A DNA stretch of 64,000 nt from Clostridium algidicarnis DSM 15099 (GCF_002934235.1 NZ_PTIS01000003.1:168624-232623); one strand, 5' to 3'; positions 1 to 9,528 are shown, numbered from the stretch's first letter. Numbers and translations: made by a program. Notes: generated from the letters alone by a model not told the origin.

Positions 1-289
1 TACTCTATATACTACATCTTCCTACCCAGAATGGGAGTATGATCCAGATTCTAAGGTAAGAAAAATATGTGAAAAGGTATATAAAGATGAATATGGCAAG
101 GATGTAGAAATAGTTGCTATTCACGCTGGAGTAGAATGTGGATTATTTGAAGAGAGATTTGGAAAACTGGATATGATATCCTTTGGTCCTAATTTATATG
201 ATGTTCACACTCCACAAGAACATGCTAGCATATCGTCTGTTAGCAATGTTTGGGATTATCTACTTGCTGTATTAAAAGCAATGAAATAA
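1..289 (+). CDS. pepD: Aminoacyl-histidine dipeptidase (PepD-type, M20C), C-terminal fragment
   Basis: The gene enters from the left edge; the readable frame starts at base 2 and ends with TAA at 287-289, leaving about 95 codons. The visible segment carries the C-terminal M20 peptidase signature: an IHAGVECG stretch, then SFGPNLYDVHTP and the ISSV..VWDYLLAVL end helix. In the M20C family these are the last metal-binding and active-site segments of cytosolic Xaa-His dipeptidases, which degrade small peptides. The family is about 480 residues long, so most of the gene lies outside the window. The family call is from recall of the motif, not a search. Confidence 0.85.
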   Translation, partial: TLYTTSSYPEWEYDPDSKVRKICEKVYKDEYGKDVEIVAIHAGVECGLFEERFGKLDMISFGPNLYDVHTPQEHASISSVSNVWDYLLAVLKAMK

Positions 290-370
290 AAAATACAATA
301 GTTGCAGTTTAAAGCCATTTTGGCGTATGTACAAACAAATTAGTGAAGATAAAAATTAAATCATATAAAT

Positions 371-420
371 ATTAAGAGCGCTGCATCTGTATTAGATTAA
401 GCGCTCTTAATTTATATTTC
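371..420 (+). terminator. Rho-independent terminator after the dipeptidase gene
   Basis: Perfect 12-bp arms (ATTAAGAGCGCT at 371-382, its complement at 400-411) with a 17-nt loop, followed by a T-rich tail. It separates the dipeptidase gene from pepF. Confidence 0.75.
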
Positions 421-446
421 AATTAAATTTATTAGGAGGAAGGTTT

Positions 447-2249
447 ATGGAAGAAGGAAAACTAAATATGAGGTGGAGCCTTAAAGAGCTTTATCCATCA
501 TTTGATAGTGAGGAATTTATTACCGATATAGAATGTTTAAAAGAAGATATAAGGTTAATAAATATTTGGACTATTAATATGGCTAAAGATTATGATAAGG
601 TGGAAGATAACATAGAAAAGTATATAGAAAATCAAAATAAAATATGCTCCTTATATACAAGACTTGTTAGTTTTTGTAGTCTTACACTTTCAGCAGATGC
701 TTTAAATTCTACAGCACAAAGTTATTTAGAAAAAGTTGAAAACATATTTCTACCAATGGTAGAAGTTAGTGCTATATTTAATAAATGGCTAATATCTTTA
801 GATAACATAGATGAATTAATAAATAGTAGAAGTTTAATAAAAGAGCATGAATTTTATTTAAGAGAAATTATAGATAAAAAAACATATGCACTATATGATA
901 GAGAGGAATCAATAATTTCTAAAATGAAGCAAACTGGTTCAGTAGCCTTTGGTAATTTACAAAAACTTTTAACATCTACACATAAAGTAGATATAGAAAT
1001 CCAAGGCAAAATGGAAAGTGTTCCTTTGACTGTTTTAAAAAACTTTGCATTTAGTGATGATAAAGATATGAGAAGAAATTCTTATGAAGCAGAACTTAAA
1101 AGTTACGAAAAAATTGAAAAACCTATTGCAGCTGCTTTAAATGGAATAAAGGGAGAGGTAATTACTATATCAAATATGCGAGGATATAAAAGTCCTCTTC
1201 ACTATACTTTGGTTAATAGTAGAATGGATGAAGAAACCTTAAACGTTATGATGGCCGCTGTGGAAGAAAGCCTTCCTGAATTTAGAAGATATTATGAAAG
1301 AAAAGGTGAAATACTGGGTTACAAAGGTGGAATGCCATATTATGATATATTTGCACCAGTGGGATCCATTAATAAAACTTATAGCTATGAAGAAGCAAGA
1401 GATTTTATAGTATCTAATTTTAGTTCCTTTTCAAATGATCTTGGGAAATTTGCACAAAATGCCTTTGAAAAAGGTTGGATAGATGCAGAGCCTAGGAGTG
1501 GTAAAAGAGGGGGAGCATTTTGTAGTAATATTCATCCTATAAAAGAAAGTAGAATACTAAGCACGTTTAATGGCAGCTTTAAGAATGTAACTACATTAGC
1601 TCATGAGCTGGGGCATGGATACCATGGCCATATTTTAAGTAAAGAAAGTTATTTAAATAGTAAGTATCCTATGCCAATAGCAGAAACAGCTTCATTATTT
1701 TGTGAAACATTAGTAAGGGATGCTGCCATAAATAATTCAGATAAAAGGATGGCATTTACTATTTTAGAAGGTGAAATAAACAACTCAAGTCAAGTTGTAG
1801 TAGATATATATGCAAGGTTTATATTCGAAAAAGCTTTATTTGAAAAGAGAAAAAATAGCGCTTTATCTTTAGAAGAAATAAAAGGTTTGATGATTGAATC
1901 ACAAAAGAAAGCTTTTGGTACATCAATAATAGATTCTACATTAAGTCCTTATGCTTGGATAAATAAACCTCACTACTATTATGCTGAAAGAAATTTTTAT
2001 AACTTCCCGTATACATTTGGATTGTTATTTGCAAAAGGACTTTTTGCTAGATACAAAAAGGTAGGCTTTAAATTTACGAAAGAATATGATAAACTGTTAT
2101 CTATAACTGGCAAAGCTAGTTTAAAAGATATTGGAAATTCTATTGGTATTGATATAACTAAAATTGAGTTTTGGAGAGAATCTTTAAATGGTATAAAAGA
2201 TAATATACAAAAGTTTATAGAATTAAGCAAAGATAAAGATGTTCTTTAA
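447..2249 (+). CDS. pepF: Oligoendopeptidase F family M3 metallopeptidase
   Basis: Cytosolic zinc peptidase that cleaves oligopeptides. The 600-residue length fits the family. The zinc motif HELGH is at residues 386-390 in the context TLAHELGHGYHGH, followed by the third-ligand segment MPIAETASLFCETL. The N-terminal half is the helical PepF domain. Start ATG is preceded by AGGAGGA at 8-nt spacing. It lies just downstream of another peptidase gene, separated by a terminator, so it is probably transcribed separately. A rhomboid-like gene follows 47 bp downstream and may be co-transcribed. M3 family membership is clear; the exact substrate range is not. Confidence 0.93.
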   Translation: MEEGKLNMRWSLKELYPSFDSEEFITDIECLKEDIRLINIWTINMAKDYDKVEDNIEKYIENQNKICSLYTRLVSFCSLTLSADALNSTAQSYLEKVENIFLPMVEVSAIFNKWLISLDNIDELINSRSLIKEHEFYLREIIDKKTYALYDREESIISKMKQTGSVAFGNLQKLLTSTHKVDIEIQGKMESVPLTVLKNFAFSDDKDMRRNSYEAELKSYEKIEKPIAAALNGIKGEVITISNMRGYKSPLHYTLVNSRMDEETLNVMMAAVEESLPEFRRYYERKGEILGYKGGMPYYDIFAPVGSINKTYSYEEARDFIVSNFSSFSNDLGKFAQNAFEKGWIDAEPRSGKRGGAFCSNIHPIKESRILSTFNGSFKNVTTLAHELGHGYHGHILSKESYLNSKYPMPIAETASLFCETLVRDAAINNSDKRMAFTILEGEINNSSQVVVDIYARFIFEKALFEKRKNSALSLEEIKGLMIESQKKAFGTSIIDSTLSPYAWINKPHYYYAERNFYNFPYTFGLLFAKGLFARYKKVGFKFTKEYDKLLSITGKASLKDIGNSIGIDITKIEFWRESLNGIKDNIQKFIELSKDKDVL

Positions 2250-2296
2250 AAGTTTGGTTTTTAAAAAGCCTTTGGGGTTTATTAGGAGGCGTTAAA

Positions 2297-3088
2297 GTGA
2301 ATTGGCTTAATAAGTTAGAAAGAAAATTCGGTAAATATTCAATTAAAAACTTAATGTTATATATAGCTTCATTAAATTTTTTGGTTTATTTACTAATTAT
2401 GGTTGACCCAAATAATAATATTGTGTCTAAATTAATGCTAAAACCTGAGCTAGTATTAAAAGGTGAGGTTTGGAGACTTATAACCTTTATATTTATTCCA
2501 CCTAACACTTCAGCCTTTTTTATAATATTTGCATTATATTTTTACTATATTGCAGGAAGAGGGCTAGAGCAAGAGTGGGGTAGTTTCAAACTTAATGTTT
2601 ATTATTTATTTGGTATTTTAGGTACTATTATAGCTTCTTTTATAACTAAAGGATCTGCAACTGCTACGTATTTAAACCTTTCTTTGTTTTTAGCATTTGC
2701 AAGGTTATATCCGGACTATGAATTGCTTTTATTTTTTGTAATACCTATAAAGATTAAATATTTTGCTTATATTAACTGGGTTATCATAATAGGATCTATT
2801 ATAACTCAAAAAGGTTGGGCTATGAAATTAGCAGCAATAGTTGCGGTAATTAACTACTTCGTGTTTTTTGGTAAGGATATAGTTACAAATAAAGTCCAGG
2901 TACGAAAAGTTCATAAAAGAAGAGAAAAGTTTAAATCTGAAATACCTTATAAAAGTTATATCCATAAATGTACTACTTGTGGTATAACCGAAAAAGATAA
3001 TCCTAATATTGAATTTAGATATTGCTCTAAATGTAATGGATACTATGAATATTGTACGGATCATATAAAAGATCATGAACATAAATAG
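2297..3088 (+). CDS. Rhomboid-like membrane protein with C-terminal zinc ribbon, probably non-proteolytic
   Basis: 263 residues, GTG start with AGGAGG 7 nt upstream. About six hydrophobic segments span residues 20-190. The loop GEVWRLITFIFIPP and the motif GRGLEQEWGS match the rhomboid fold (WR motif). Where active rhomboids have GxSG, this protein has a stretch around YLNLSLFLAFARLYPD with no such motif, so protease activity is unlikely. The cytosolic tail holds CTTCG and CSKC pairs that could bind one zinc. Homologues of this type occur in Clostridia by recall. The role is unknown; quality control or binding of membrane proteins is possible. It shares a bidirectional terminator with the convergent histidine kinase gene. 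Confidence 0.8.
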   Translation: MNWLNKLERKFGKYSIKNLMLYIASLNFLVYLLIMVDPNNNIVSKLMLKPELVLKGEVWRLITFIFIPPNTSAFFIIFALYFYYIAGRGLEQEWGSFKLNVYYLFGILGTIIASFITKGSATATYLNLSLFLAFARLYPDYELLLFFVIPIKIKYFAYINWVIIIGSIITQKGWAMKLAAIVAVINYFVFFGKDIVTNKVQVRKVHKRREKFKSEIPYKSYIHKCTTCGITEKDNPNIEFRYCSKCNGYYEYCTDHIKDHEHK

Positions 3089-3096
3089 TGAATTTT

Positions 3097-3136
3097 AAAA
3101 GTAGGCTTTGAATTTATAAATTCAAAGCCTACTTTT
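3097..3136. terminator. Bidirectional terminator between the rhomboid-like and kinase genes
   Basis: 17-bp perfect arms (3097-3113 and 3120-3136) with a 6-nt loop, A-run on one side and T-run on the other. The right arm runs into the stop codon of the leftward kinase gene at 3135-3137. Confidence 0.9.
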
Positions 3137-4598
3137 ACGATATTAGAGAATTATTTAAAAGAATTGTGAATTTAGTTCCTTTGTTTAAGTCACTTTCTAA
3201 ATTTATACTTCCATTATGCATCTCTATAAGGCTTTTGGATATAGCAAGACCAAGTCCTGTCCCACCACTTTTATGATTTCTTGATGCATCAACTCTTACA
3301 AAAGGATTAAAGATATCTTTTTGAAGATGGGTAGGTATACCTATACCATTATCTTCTATTGTAATAATAATGTCTTTATTAATAGTAAACAAAGTCATAA
3401 TGAAGTGGGTATAATTAGGATTGTATTTTATAGAGTTCATTATTATATTGCTAAGGGCTCTATCTAAATGATTTTTATCAAAGGCAGCTATTATAGTTTT
3501 TTCGGGAATATCAAAATCGTATTGAAAGTTCTTTTCTTCCATCTTAGGTATATATGAAGCAATAAGCTCTCTTAAAAACTCACAAATATCTAAGTGCTCA
3601 GTTTTTAATTTAAAATCAACACTTTGAAGTTTGGAAAACTCGAAAAGTTCAGTAAGCAAGTTATTTGCCCTAAGTGCATTTTGATTTATTACATTTAAAT
3701 ATCTTTTAGATTCACTTTCACTAATAGATTCATTTTTGATTAAATAATCTGAATAACCAAGAACGATAGAAAGAGGGTTTTTTAGGTCATGAGAAATATC
3801 TAGTATTAGTCGTCTTCTAAGTTCCTCAGATTTCTCTTTTAACATTTTTTCATTTTCCAACTTTTCCGCCATACCATTGAAAACATCTCTTAATTCTCCA
3901 AACTCTGTTTTGGATTTTAAGTAAATTCTAGCTGAATAGTCTCCATTTGATATTTTGTTAGATCCTTCTATAAGTAATTTTAAGGGTCTAACAAAATTTT
4001 TAGAGGATATTCTAGAATATACAATAAAACCTAATAGCAAAATAAAAAGTGCTATAAAAACTGCTAACATAATAAAATATTTAGGAGATAACTTTCTATG
4101 ATTCATCCTAAAACTTTCAGCGGAATCCCTAGGTATTGCAATAATAAGTAAAAAGTCTTTTTCTTCATTATATACAGTTCTATAAATATAATTATAAGAA
4201 GAATTTTCAGAATCATAAGATGAGTAGGGGAGCTCTAAAGAATTATTAATAATTTCATTAAATGATTTTAAATCATATTTATCGATTTTCATAGCGGGAT
4301 TGCCCTTTCTAAATATAACCTCCCCAGTATTGTCAATGACTTCTAAGTATCCTCCAAGGTTTTCAATCTTTTCAGAATTGATGTTAGTATAATCATCTCG
4401 CATTATGCTACTTGGATCATCTAAAATTGAATCTTGAAGGTTAAAATAAAGGGCTGTACCTATAAGTGTGGCAATTATTAAAGATAAAAATAAGATACCT
4501 GTCATTATGAAATATAATAGTATATAATTTTTCAATAAAAGATTTGCAAGTTTCTTTTTATTTTCTTTATAATTAAGTTTCTTTTTTCGCATAAACAT
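3135..4598 (-). CDS. Two-component sensor histidine kinase (HAMP, HisKA, HATPase)
   Basis: 487 residues. Two membrane segments (about 20-48 and 175-197) enclose an extracellular sensor region. A HAMP linker follows, then the dimerisation domain with phospho-acceptor His270 in ISHDLKNPLS. The ATPase domain has the N box IIMNSIKYNP, G1 box DNGIGI and G2 box GGTGLGLAIS. It is an OmpR-type partner of the regulator immediately upstream: the regulator stop and the kinase ATG share one base in a TAATG overlap, so translation is coupled. The signal is unknown. All kinase motifs look intact. Confidence 0.95.
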   Translation of the reverse strand: MFMRKKKLNYKENKKKLANLLLKNYILLYFIMTGILFLSLIIATLIGTALYFNLQDSILDDPSSIMRDDYTNINSEKIENLGGYLEVIDNTGEVIFRKGNPAMKIDKYDLKSFNEIINNSLELPYSSYDSENSSYNYIYRTVYNEEKDFLLIIAIPRDSAESFRMNHRKLSPKYFIMLAVFIALFILLLGFIVYSRISSKNFVRPLKLLIEGSNKISNGDYSARIYLKSKTEFGELRDVFNGMAEKLENEKMLKEKSEELRRRLILDISHDLKNPLSIVLGYSDYLIKNESISESESKRYLNVINQNALRANNLLTELFEFSKLQSVDFKLKTEHLDICEFLRELIASYIPKMEEKNFQYDFDIPEKTIIAAFDKNHLDRALSNIIMNSIKYNPNYTHFIMTLFTINKDIIITIEDNGIGIPTHLQKDIFNPFVRVDASRNHKSGGTGLGLAISKSLIEMHNGSINLESDLNKGTKFTILLNNSLIS

Positions 4599-5281
4599 TA
4601 TATATTCTCCAATTTATAGCCTATGCCTCTTATGGTTTTCAAATATTTAGGAGACCTAGGGTTGTCTTCAATTTTATCTCTTATATGACTTATATGAACC
4701 ATTATAGTATTATCATCATCATAGTAGGTATCCTTCCAAACTAGTTCGTACAATTGTTTTTTAGTATAGACTCTCCCAGGGTTCTCCATAAGAAGTTCTA
4801 ATATTTTATATTCTTTAGCATTAAAATCTAAAGTGATATTTCCTTTAGAAATACAACAGCTTTCTTTGTCTAAAAGTAAGTCTCCTACAGTAAAATTTAT
4901 TCTTGACTTTTTATCAGAATATTTATAATATCGTCTAAGCTGAGCCTGGATTCTTGCAATAAGTTCTAAATGACTAAAGGGTTTTGTCATATAATCGTCA
5001 GCGCCAAGGCCAAGACCTTGTATTTTATCTGTGTCTTCATCTCTAGCAGTTAGAAATATCACAGGAATTTCACTTATTTCTCGAATCTCCTTTAAAAGTG
5101 AGAAACCATCAAGCTTTGGCATCATAATATCTAATATAGCAAGGTCTATAGGCGTATCTTTTAATATGTGTAGAGCCTCTAGACCATCTTCTGCCTTAAA
5201 GACTTTATAGTCTTCCATAGTTAGATGCAATTCAATTAAGTCACGTATATCTTGTTCATCTTCAGCAACTAGTATATTCAA
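4598..5281 (-). CDS. OmpR/PhoB-family response regulator
   Basis: 227 residues from a TTG start that gives the canonical beginning MNILVAEDE, with AGGCGGTG 8 nt upstream. An upstream ATG at 5395 would add 38 hydrophobic residues with no ribosome binding site and was rejected. The receiver domain has the acidic pair (ED), the phospho-Asp in LAILDIMMPKLDG, and the T and K of FLTARDE and DYMTKPF. The C-terminal winged helix includes VYTKKQLYELVW and the wing HISHIRDKIEDNPRSPKYLKT, interrupted here only by family-typical residues. It acts with the overlapping kinase. The lipase gene 135 bp away is divergent and is a plausible target. Confidence 0.95.
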   Translation of the reverse strand: MNILVAEDEQDIRDLIELHLTMEDYKVFKAEDGLEALHILKDTPIDLAILDIMMPKLDGFSLLKEIREISEIPVIFLTARDEDTDKIQGLGLGADDYMTKPFSHLELIARIQAQLRRYYKYSDKKSRINFTVGDLLLDKESCCISKGNITLDFNAKEYKILELLMENPGRVYTKKQLYELVWKDTYYDDDNTIMVHISHIRDKIEDNPRSPKYLKTIRGIGYKLENI

Positions 5282-5355
5282 AAGTTCACCGCCTTTAATG
5301 TTATAGCTACTATTATAATGGAAAAGTAACATAAAATACAACATAAAATGCAATA

Positions 5356-5383
5356 TTGATTTTAATATATACAGTGGTATGAT
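5356..5383 (+). promoter_or_regulatory. Candidate sigma-A promoter for the lipase-like gene
   Basis: TTGATT at 5356-5361 and TATGAT at 5378-5383 with a 16-bp spacer, 34 bp before the ATG at 5417. It lies in the intergenic region shared with the divergent two-component operon. Confidence 0.45.
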
Positions 5384-5416
5384 TAATTTATACAATATGA
5401 AAGGTGGAGGTGTATT

Positions 5417-6355
5417 ATGAAAAGAAGTAGTTTTATATTTACAGATAAAAAGGGTAAAGATATTAATACTTATAAATGGGAACCTGATAACTTATTAGAA
5501 GATAAAGGTTTAGTCATTCAAATTGCTCATGGAATGGCAGAAACTGCATTAAGATATGAAAGGTTAGCAGAAAAACTTACAGAAAACGGTTATATTGTGT
5601 ATGCAAATGACCATAGAGGACATGGAAAGACCGCAGGTAAAGTAGAAAACTTAGGATATATATCGGAAGATGATGGATTTTACGATATGATTTATGATAT
5701 GAATGAACTAACTAAAATAATAAAAAAAGAAAATCAAGATAAAAAGGTTATTTTATTTGGACATAGTATGGGGTCTTTTTTATCTCAAAGATACATTCAA
5801 ATGTATCCAGAGGAATTAAGTGGGCTAATACTTTGTGGGAGTAATGGAAAGCCAAAGCCTATAGTTGCTATTGGCAAGGGCTTAGCTAAAATGGAAATAA
5901 GGAGCAAAGGTGAAAGGGCAAAAAGTGACCTTATGAATAAACTTTCATTTGGCAGTTTTAATAAGCATTTTGAACCAACAAGAACGGACTTTGATTGGCT
6001 AAGTAGAGATGAAAGTGAAGTTGATAAGTATATAAAGGACCCTTATTGTGGAGCTATATTTACAACTTCTTATTATTACTATTTTTTAAAGGGATTAAAG
6101 GATATTCATAAAGAAGAGAATCTTAAAAACATACCTAAAAATACTCCTATTTTTATAATTTCAGGTGGGCAAGATCCTGTAGGTGATTATGGTGAGGGTA
6201 TAAAGAACCTTGTTAATTTATATAGGGATTTAGGGGTAACTAATTTAGATTCTAAAATTTATGAAGGTGCAAGACATGAACTGTTAAATGAAATTAATAA
6301 AGAAGAGGTTATGAATGACATTATATGTTGGATAAGAAAACAAAAGTTTATTTAG
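5417..6355 (+). CDS. Alpha/beta-hydrolase, lysophospholipase/monoacylglycerol lipase-like
   Basis: 312 residues. It has the oxyanion segment IQIAHGMAET, the HRGHGKT loop typical of monoglyceride lipase-like hydrolases, and the nucleophile elbow GHSMGS with Ser117. The acid is probably in the SGGQDPVGDYG segment and the catalytic His in GARHELLNE near the C terminus. No signal peptide is present, so it is cytosolic. Start ATG follows GGTGGAGGTG. It is divergent from the two-component operon. The fold is confident; the substrate is inferred from the family only. Confidence 0.9.
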   Translation: MKRSSFIFTDKKGKDINTYKWEPDNLLEDKGLVIQIAHGMAETALRYERLAEKLTENGYIVYANDHRGHGKTAGKVENLGYISEDDGFYDMIYDMNELTKIIKKENQDKKVILFGHSMGSFLSQRYIQMYPEELSGLILCGSNGKPKPIVAIGKGLAKMEIRSKGERAKSDLMNKLSFGSFNKHFEPTRTDFDWLSRDESEVDKYIKDPYCGAIFTTSYYYYFLKGLKDIHKEENLKNIPKNTPIFIISGGQDPVGDYGEGIKNLVNLYRDLGVTNLDSKIYEGARHELLNEINKEEVMNDIICWIRKQKFI

Positions 6356-6480
6356 ATTTTGAAATATACAAGTCTTATCCATATTAAATTTGTTATATAG
6401 GAATAATTATAATTTTAATGAGTATAGTTATTGTTATTAATGCATAATAGTAGTAAAGGTAGTCATAATAGGAGGGTTAT

Positions 6481-6981
6481 ATGAAAAATGTTTTTAAAGT
6501 TAAAGGTAAATATGACGTAGGAGCTCTTATAATAAGTTTAATTATAACTGAAGGCATAGGTTTTGTTGTTGGTATGTTTATATCTAATAGCACTGATATT
6601 TATTCAAAATTAATAAAACCAAGTTTTGCACCTCCAGGATATGTGTTTCCAATAGTTTGGACGATTATGTATGCATTAATGGCAATTGCAGCTTACAGAA
6701 TTTATCTTTATGGTAAAAGTGGAGTTAACATCAAATCAGCACTTTTTTCATACACCATACAGCTTATTTTAAATTTTTTATGGTCCTTTATATTCTTTAA
6801 GTTCAATTTGTATGGATTGGCATTTTTAGAACTTTGTTTATTATGGTTAGCCATTGTAATTACTACAGTTAAATTTTATAGAATTGATAAGGTTTCTGCA
6901 TATCTTATGATTCCCTATATAATGTGGGTAGCATTTGCAGGGGTGTTAAACTTTTTTGTGTGGAAACTAAATGAAATGTAG
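6481..6981 (+). CDS. tspO: TspO/MBR-family membrane protein
   Basis: 166 residues with five predicted membrane helices. The aromatic-rich family signature is visible: KPSFAPPGYVFPIVWTIMY, then NFLWSFIFF, then PYIMWVAFAGVLNFFVW. TspO proteins bind porphyrins and sterol-like ligands and have been linked to tetrapyrrole handling and stress signalling in bacteria. GGAGGG precedes the ATG. It appears monocistronic; no close functional neighbour is evident. Confidence 0.93.
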   Translation: MKNVFKVKGKYDVGALIISLIITEGIGFVVGMFISNSTDIYSKLIKPSFAPPGYVFPIVWTIMYALMAIAAYRIYLYGKSGVNIKSALFSYTIQLILNFLWSFIFFKFNLYGLAFLELCLLWLAIVITTVKFYRIDKVSAYLMIPYIMWVAFAGVLNFFVWKLNEM

Positions 6982-7195
6982 ATTAAAACATATTTTATAT
7001 TAAGGCTTAATGGAAAATGGCAAACTTTTTATAAGCAAATCACCTTATATTTTAAGTTGACTAATTTATACAAATCTATACAATAATTAATAATTGCAAT
7101 ACAGAATCCTTAAATTTAGACTTTATTTTAAAGGTGAAAATTGATTGTTATAGAAGTATATATTATACAGAATTTTTTATAGAATGGGTGATAAA

Positions 7196-8347
7196 ATGTT
7201 AATAAAAAATGCTAAAATATATACTATGGCCAAAAATAATTATGAAAATGGATGTATTTTAATCGAAGACGGTAAGATTACAAAGATAGGTGAAGATATT
7301 AAGGTATCAAAGGAGGAAGAGATTGTTGATGTTAAAGGAGCATTAGTAATGCCTGGGATAATAGATGCTCATTGTCATATTGGAGGCCAAGAAGCTAACA
7401 TGGGATTTGAAGGTTCAGATATAAATGAGATGAGTGATCCAATAACTCCAGAACTTAGGGCTTTAGATGCTATAAATCCTAGAGATGAAGCTTTTAAAAA
7501 GGCCATATGTGGAGGTATAACTTCTGTTATGACAGGACCTGGTAGTGCTAATGTCATAGGTGGAACTTTTGTTGCTATTAAAACCTTTGGAATATCTATT
7601 GATGATATGGTAATTAAGGAGCCAGCAGCAATGAAAATAGCCTTTGGAGAAAATCCAAAGAGAGTATATAACGGTAAAAATAAGATGCCATCCACTAGAA
7701 TGGCTACAGCTGCATTGCTTAGAAAAACCTTATTTGATGCAAAAAATTATAAAGTAAAAAAGGAAAATGCTAAAGAAAAAGATGAGTTTTTTGAAACCAA
7801 TTTTAAGATGGAAGCTTTACTTCCAGTTATAGAAAAGAAAATACCATTAAAAGCACATGCACATAGAGCTGATGACATATTAACAGCTATAAGGATAGCA
7901 AAAGAGTTTGATGTGCTTTTGACTCTAGATCATTGTACAGAAGGACATATTATAGCAGAATATATAAAAGAGTCAGGATATCCTGCTATAGTGGGGCCTA
8001 CTATGAGTTTTAATTCTAAGATAGAACTATCAAATAAATCATTTTCAACTCCTAAGGTTTTAGTAGATTTAGGAGTTAAAGTTGCAATAATGACGGACCA
8101 TCCAGTTATAGAACAACAATATCTTCCAGTATGTGCTGGCCTTGCTACTAAGGAAGGGTTAAGCTTTGAAGACGCACTTAAAGCTATAACTATTAATGCA
8201 GCAGAAATTATTGGCATTGACAATAGAGTAGGGAGTCTTGAAATAGGTAAAGATGCAGATATAGCAATATTTGATGGTAATCCATTAGAATCTATGACTA
8301 ATTGTTTGTATACCATAATAGACGGGAAAATCGTCTACAAAAGATAG
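7196..8347 (+). CDS. Amidohydrolase-superfamily metal-dependent hydrolase (imidazolonepropionase-like)
   Basis: 383 residues when started at 7196, where GGGTGAT sits 5 nt upstream; the in-frame ATG at 7184 has no ribosome binding site. The N-terminal beta-sandwich segment (MLIKNAKIYTM) is followed by the metal-binding DAHCHIG, the later KAHAHRADD and LDHCTEGH histidines, and the Asp in MTDHPV. The C-terminal ITINAAEIIGIDNRVGSLEIGKDADI pattern is typical of the superfamily. It is a cytosolic hydrolase of a cyclic amide, dipeptide or related bond. The real substrate cannot be read from the sequence. Confidence 0.9.
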   Translation: MLIKNAKIYTMAKNNYENGCILIEDGKITKIGEDIKVSKEEEIVDVKGALVMPGIIDAHCHIGGQEANMGFEGSDINEMSDPITPELRALDAINPRDEAFKKAICGGITSVMTGPGSANVIGGTFVAIKTFGISIDDMVIKEPAAMKIAFGENPKRVYNGKNKMPSTRMATAALLRKTLFDAKNYKVKKENAKEKDEFFETNFKMEALLPVIEKKIPLKAHAHRADDILTAIRIAKEFDVLLTLDHCTEGHIIAEYIKESGYPAIVGPTMSFNSKIELSNKSFSTPKVLVDLGVKVAIMTDHPVIEQQYLPVCAGLATKEGLSFEDALKAITINAAEIIGIDNRVGSLEIGKDADIAIFDGNPLESMTNCLYTIIDGKIVYKR

Positions 8348-8370
8348 AAGATGTATGTAATAAATATAAA

Positions 8371-8422
8371 TTAAGCAAAAAATAAGATGGACTAATAAAG
8401 TTCATCTTATTTTTTTGCTTAA
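8371..8422. terminator. Bidirectional terminator between the amidohydrolase and lrgB genes
   Basis: Arms of about 17 bp (8373-8389 and 8403-8420) with one irregularity and T/A tracts on both sides, lying between convergent genes. Confidence 0.85.
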
Positions 8423-8459
8423 TGATAAAGATATGTATTTTGAAATTATTTTATTTTAG

Positions 8460-9167
8460 TTAAATACCCAAGATGCTTGTACAAATATTATATATTAATG
8501 GAGCAATGAATACTGTTATTATTCCTGCTACAGCTATACAAATACTACTTATAGCACCTTCGGTTTCACCAATTTCAAAGGCCTTAGCAGTGCCTAATGC
8601 ATGAGAAGCAGTACCGAAAGCAATACCCTTTGATAAGCTATCTTCAATTTTAAATATTTTAAATAATAAAGGCCCAATTATGGAACCTATTATTCCAGAA
8701 ACAATTATTGCAAATACTGTAAGGGAAGGTATGCCACCTAAACCTTTAGATATTTCTATACCTATAGGAACTGTAGTGGATTTAGGTATTAAGGATTTTA
8801 TTATGCTTAAATCTAAGTTTAAAACATAAGATAAAAATATTATTGATACTATTCCAGCAATGCTACCTACTAATATTCCTGATAAAAGTGGTATAAGATT
8901 TTTCTTTAATAGTTCTAGCTTATTATATAATGGTACTGCAAGAACAACGGTTGCAGGTCCTAGAAAAAATGAAATAAATTTACATCCAGAATTGTATTGT
9001 TCAAAGCTTATGTTAAACATAAGTAATGTAGAAATTATTAAGATAGTACTTATGAGCAAAGGGTTTAATAAAGGAGCTTTAAATTTATTATATAAAGCAA
9101 TACTTATTTCAAAACATACTAAAGATATCAGGACTCCAAATAAAGGAGAATTAATTATTTCAGCCAA
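8460..9167 (-). CDS. lrgB: LrgB/CidB-family membrane protein
   Basis: 235 residues, six to seven hydrophobic segments. The family core is clear: PKSTTVPIGIEISKGLGGIPSL followed in order by VSGIIGSIIGP and FGTASHALGTAKAFE with GETEGA. LrgB works with the small holin-like LrgA encoded immediately upstream; the pair influences murein hydrolase activity and, in other bacteria, exports overflow metabolites such as pyruvate. TTG start with GAGAGG upstream; only one base separates it from the lrgA stop, indicating translational coupling. No LytSR pair is adjacent. Confidence 0.93.
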   Translation of the reverse strand: MAEIINSPLFGVLISLVCFEISIALYNKFKAPLLNPLLISTILIISTLLMFNISFEQYNSGCKFISFFLGPATVVLAVPLYNKLELLKKNLIPLLSGILVGSIAGIVSIIFLSYVLNLDLSIIKSLIPKSTTVPIGIEISKGLGGIPSLTVFAIIVSGIIGSIIGPLLFKIFKIEDSLSKGIAFGTASHALGTAKAFEIGETEGAISSICIAVAGIITVFIAPLIYNICTSILGI

Positions 9168-9168
9168 T

Positions 9169-9528
9169 TTAGATACCTCTCTTTCTTTTACGATTTATAA
9201 GAAAACTTGTGATCTTAGCCGAAACTAACATTACAATGATTGTACTTATAAAACATACAAATAATATTTTGTGGAAATTATCTTTAAGTAAACTTATTGA
9301 AGTTATAAGACCTACGCCAGCTGGGATAAAGAAAAAGGCTAAATTATCTAAGAAAAACTTGCTTACATTATTTATTTGTTCTAATTTTATAATATTAAAC
9401 ATTAAAGAAAGCAATAATATAATCATAGCAATAATATTTCCTGGTACAGGTACCTTAAATATATTATGGATAAGTTCACCTAAAAGATAAAAAGACAAAA
9501 TAATCATAAGTTCTTTCAGAATTTTCAT
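9169..9528 (-). CDS. lrgA: LrgA/CidA-family holin-like protein
   Basis: 119 residues with four membrane segments. Family motifs include PVPGNIIAMIILL and FFIPAGVGLI. It is the first gene of a two-gene leftward unit with lrgB. ATG start with GAGGTG 6 nt upstream. The pair is thought to modulate autolysis or metabolite efflux at the cytoplasmic membrane. Family assignment is firm; the physiological role here is inferred. Confidence 0.92.
   Translation of the reverse strand: MKILKELMIILSFYLLGELIHNIFKVPVPGNIIAMIILLLSLMFNIIKLEQINNVSKFFLDNLAFFFIPAGVGLITSISLLKDNFHKILFVCFISTIIVMLVSAKITSFLINRKRKRGI

Noticed and set aside
5282..5395. N-terminal extension of the response regulator from an upstream ATG
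   Set aside because: It would add 38 hydrophobic residues before a perfect receiver-domain start; the TTG at 5281 has its own ribosome site.
7930..8316. 128-codon minus-strand frame within the amidohydrolase gene
   Set aside because: Antisense to a confidently identified enzyme and without start signals.
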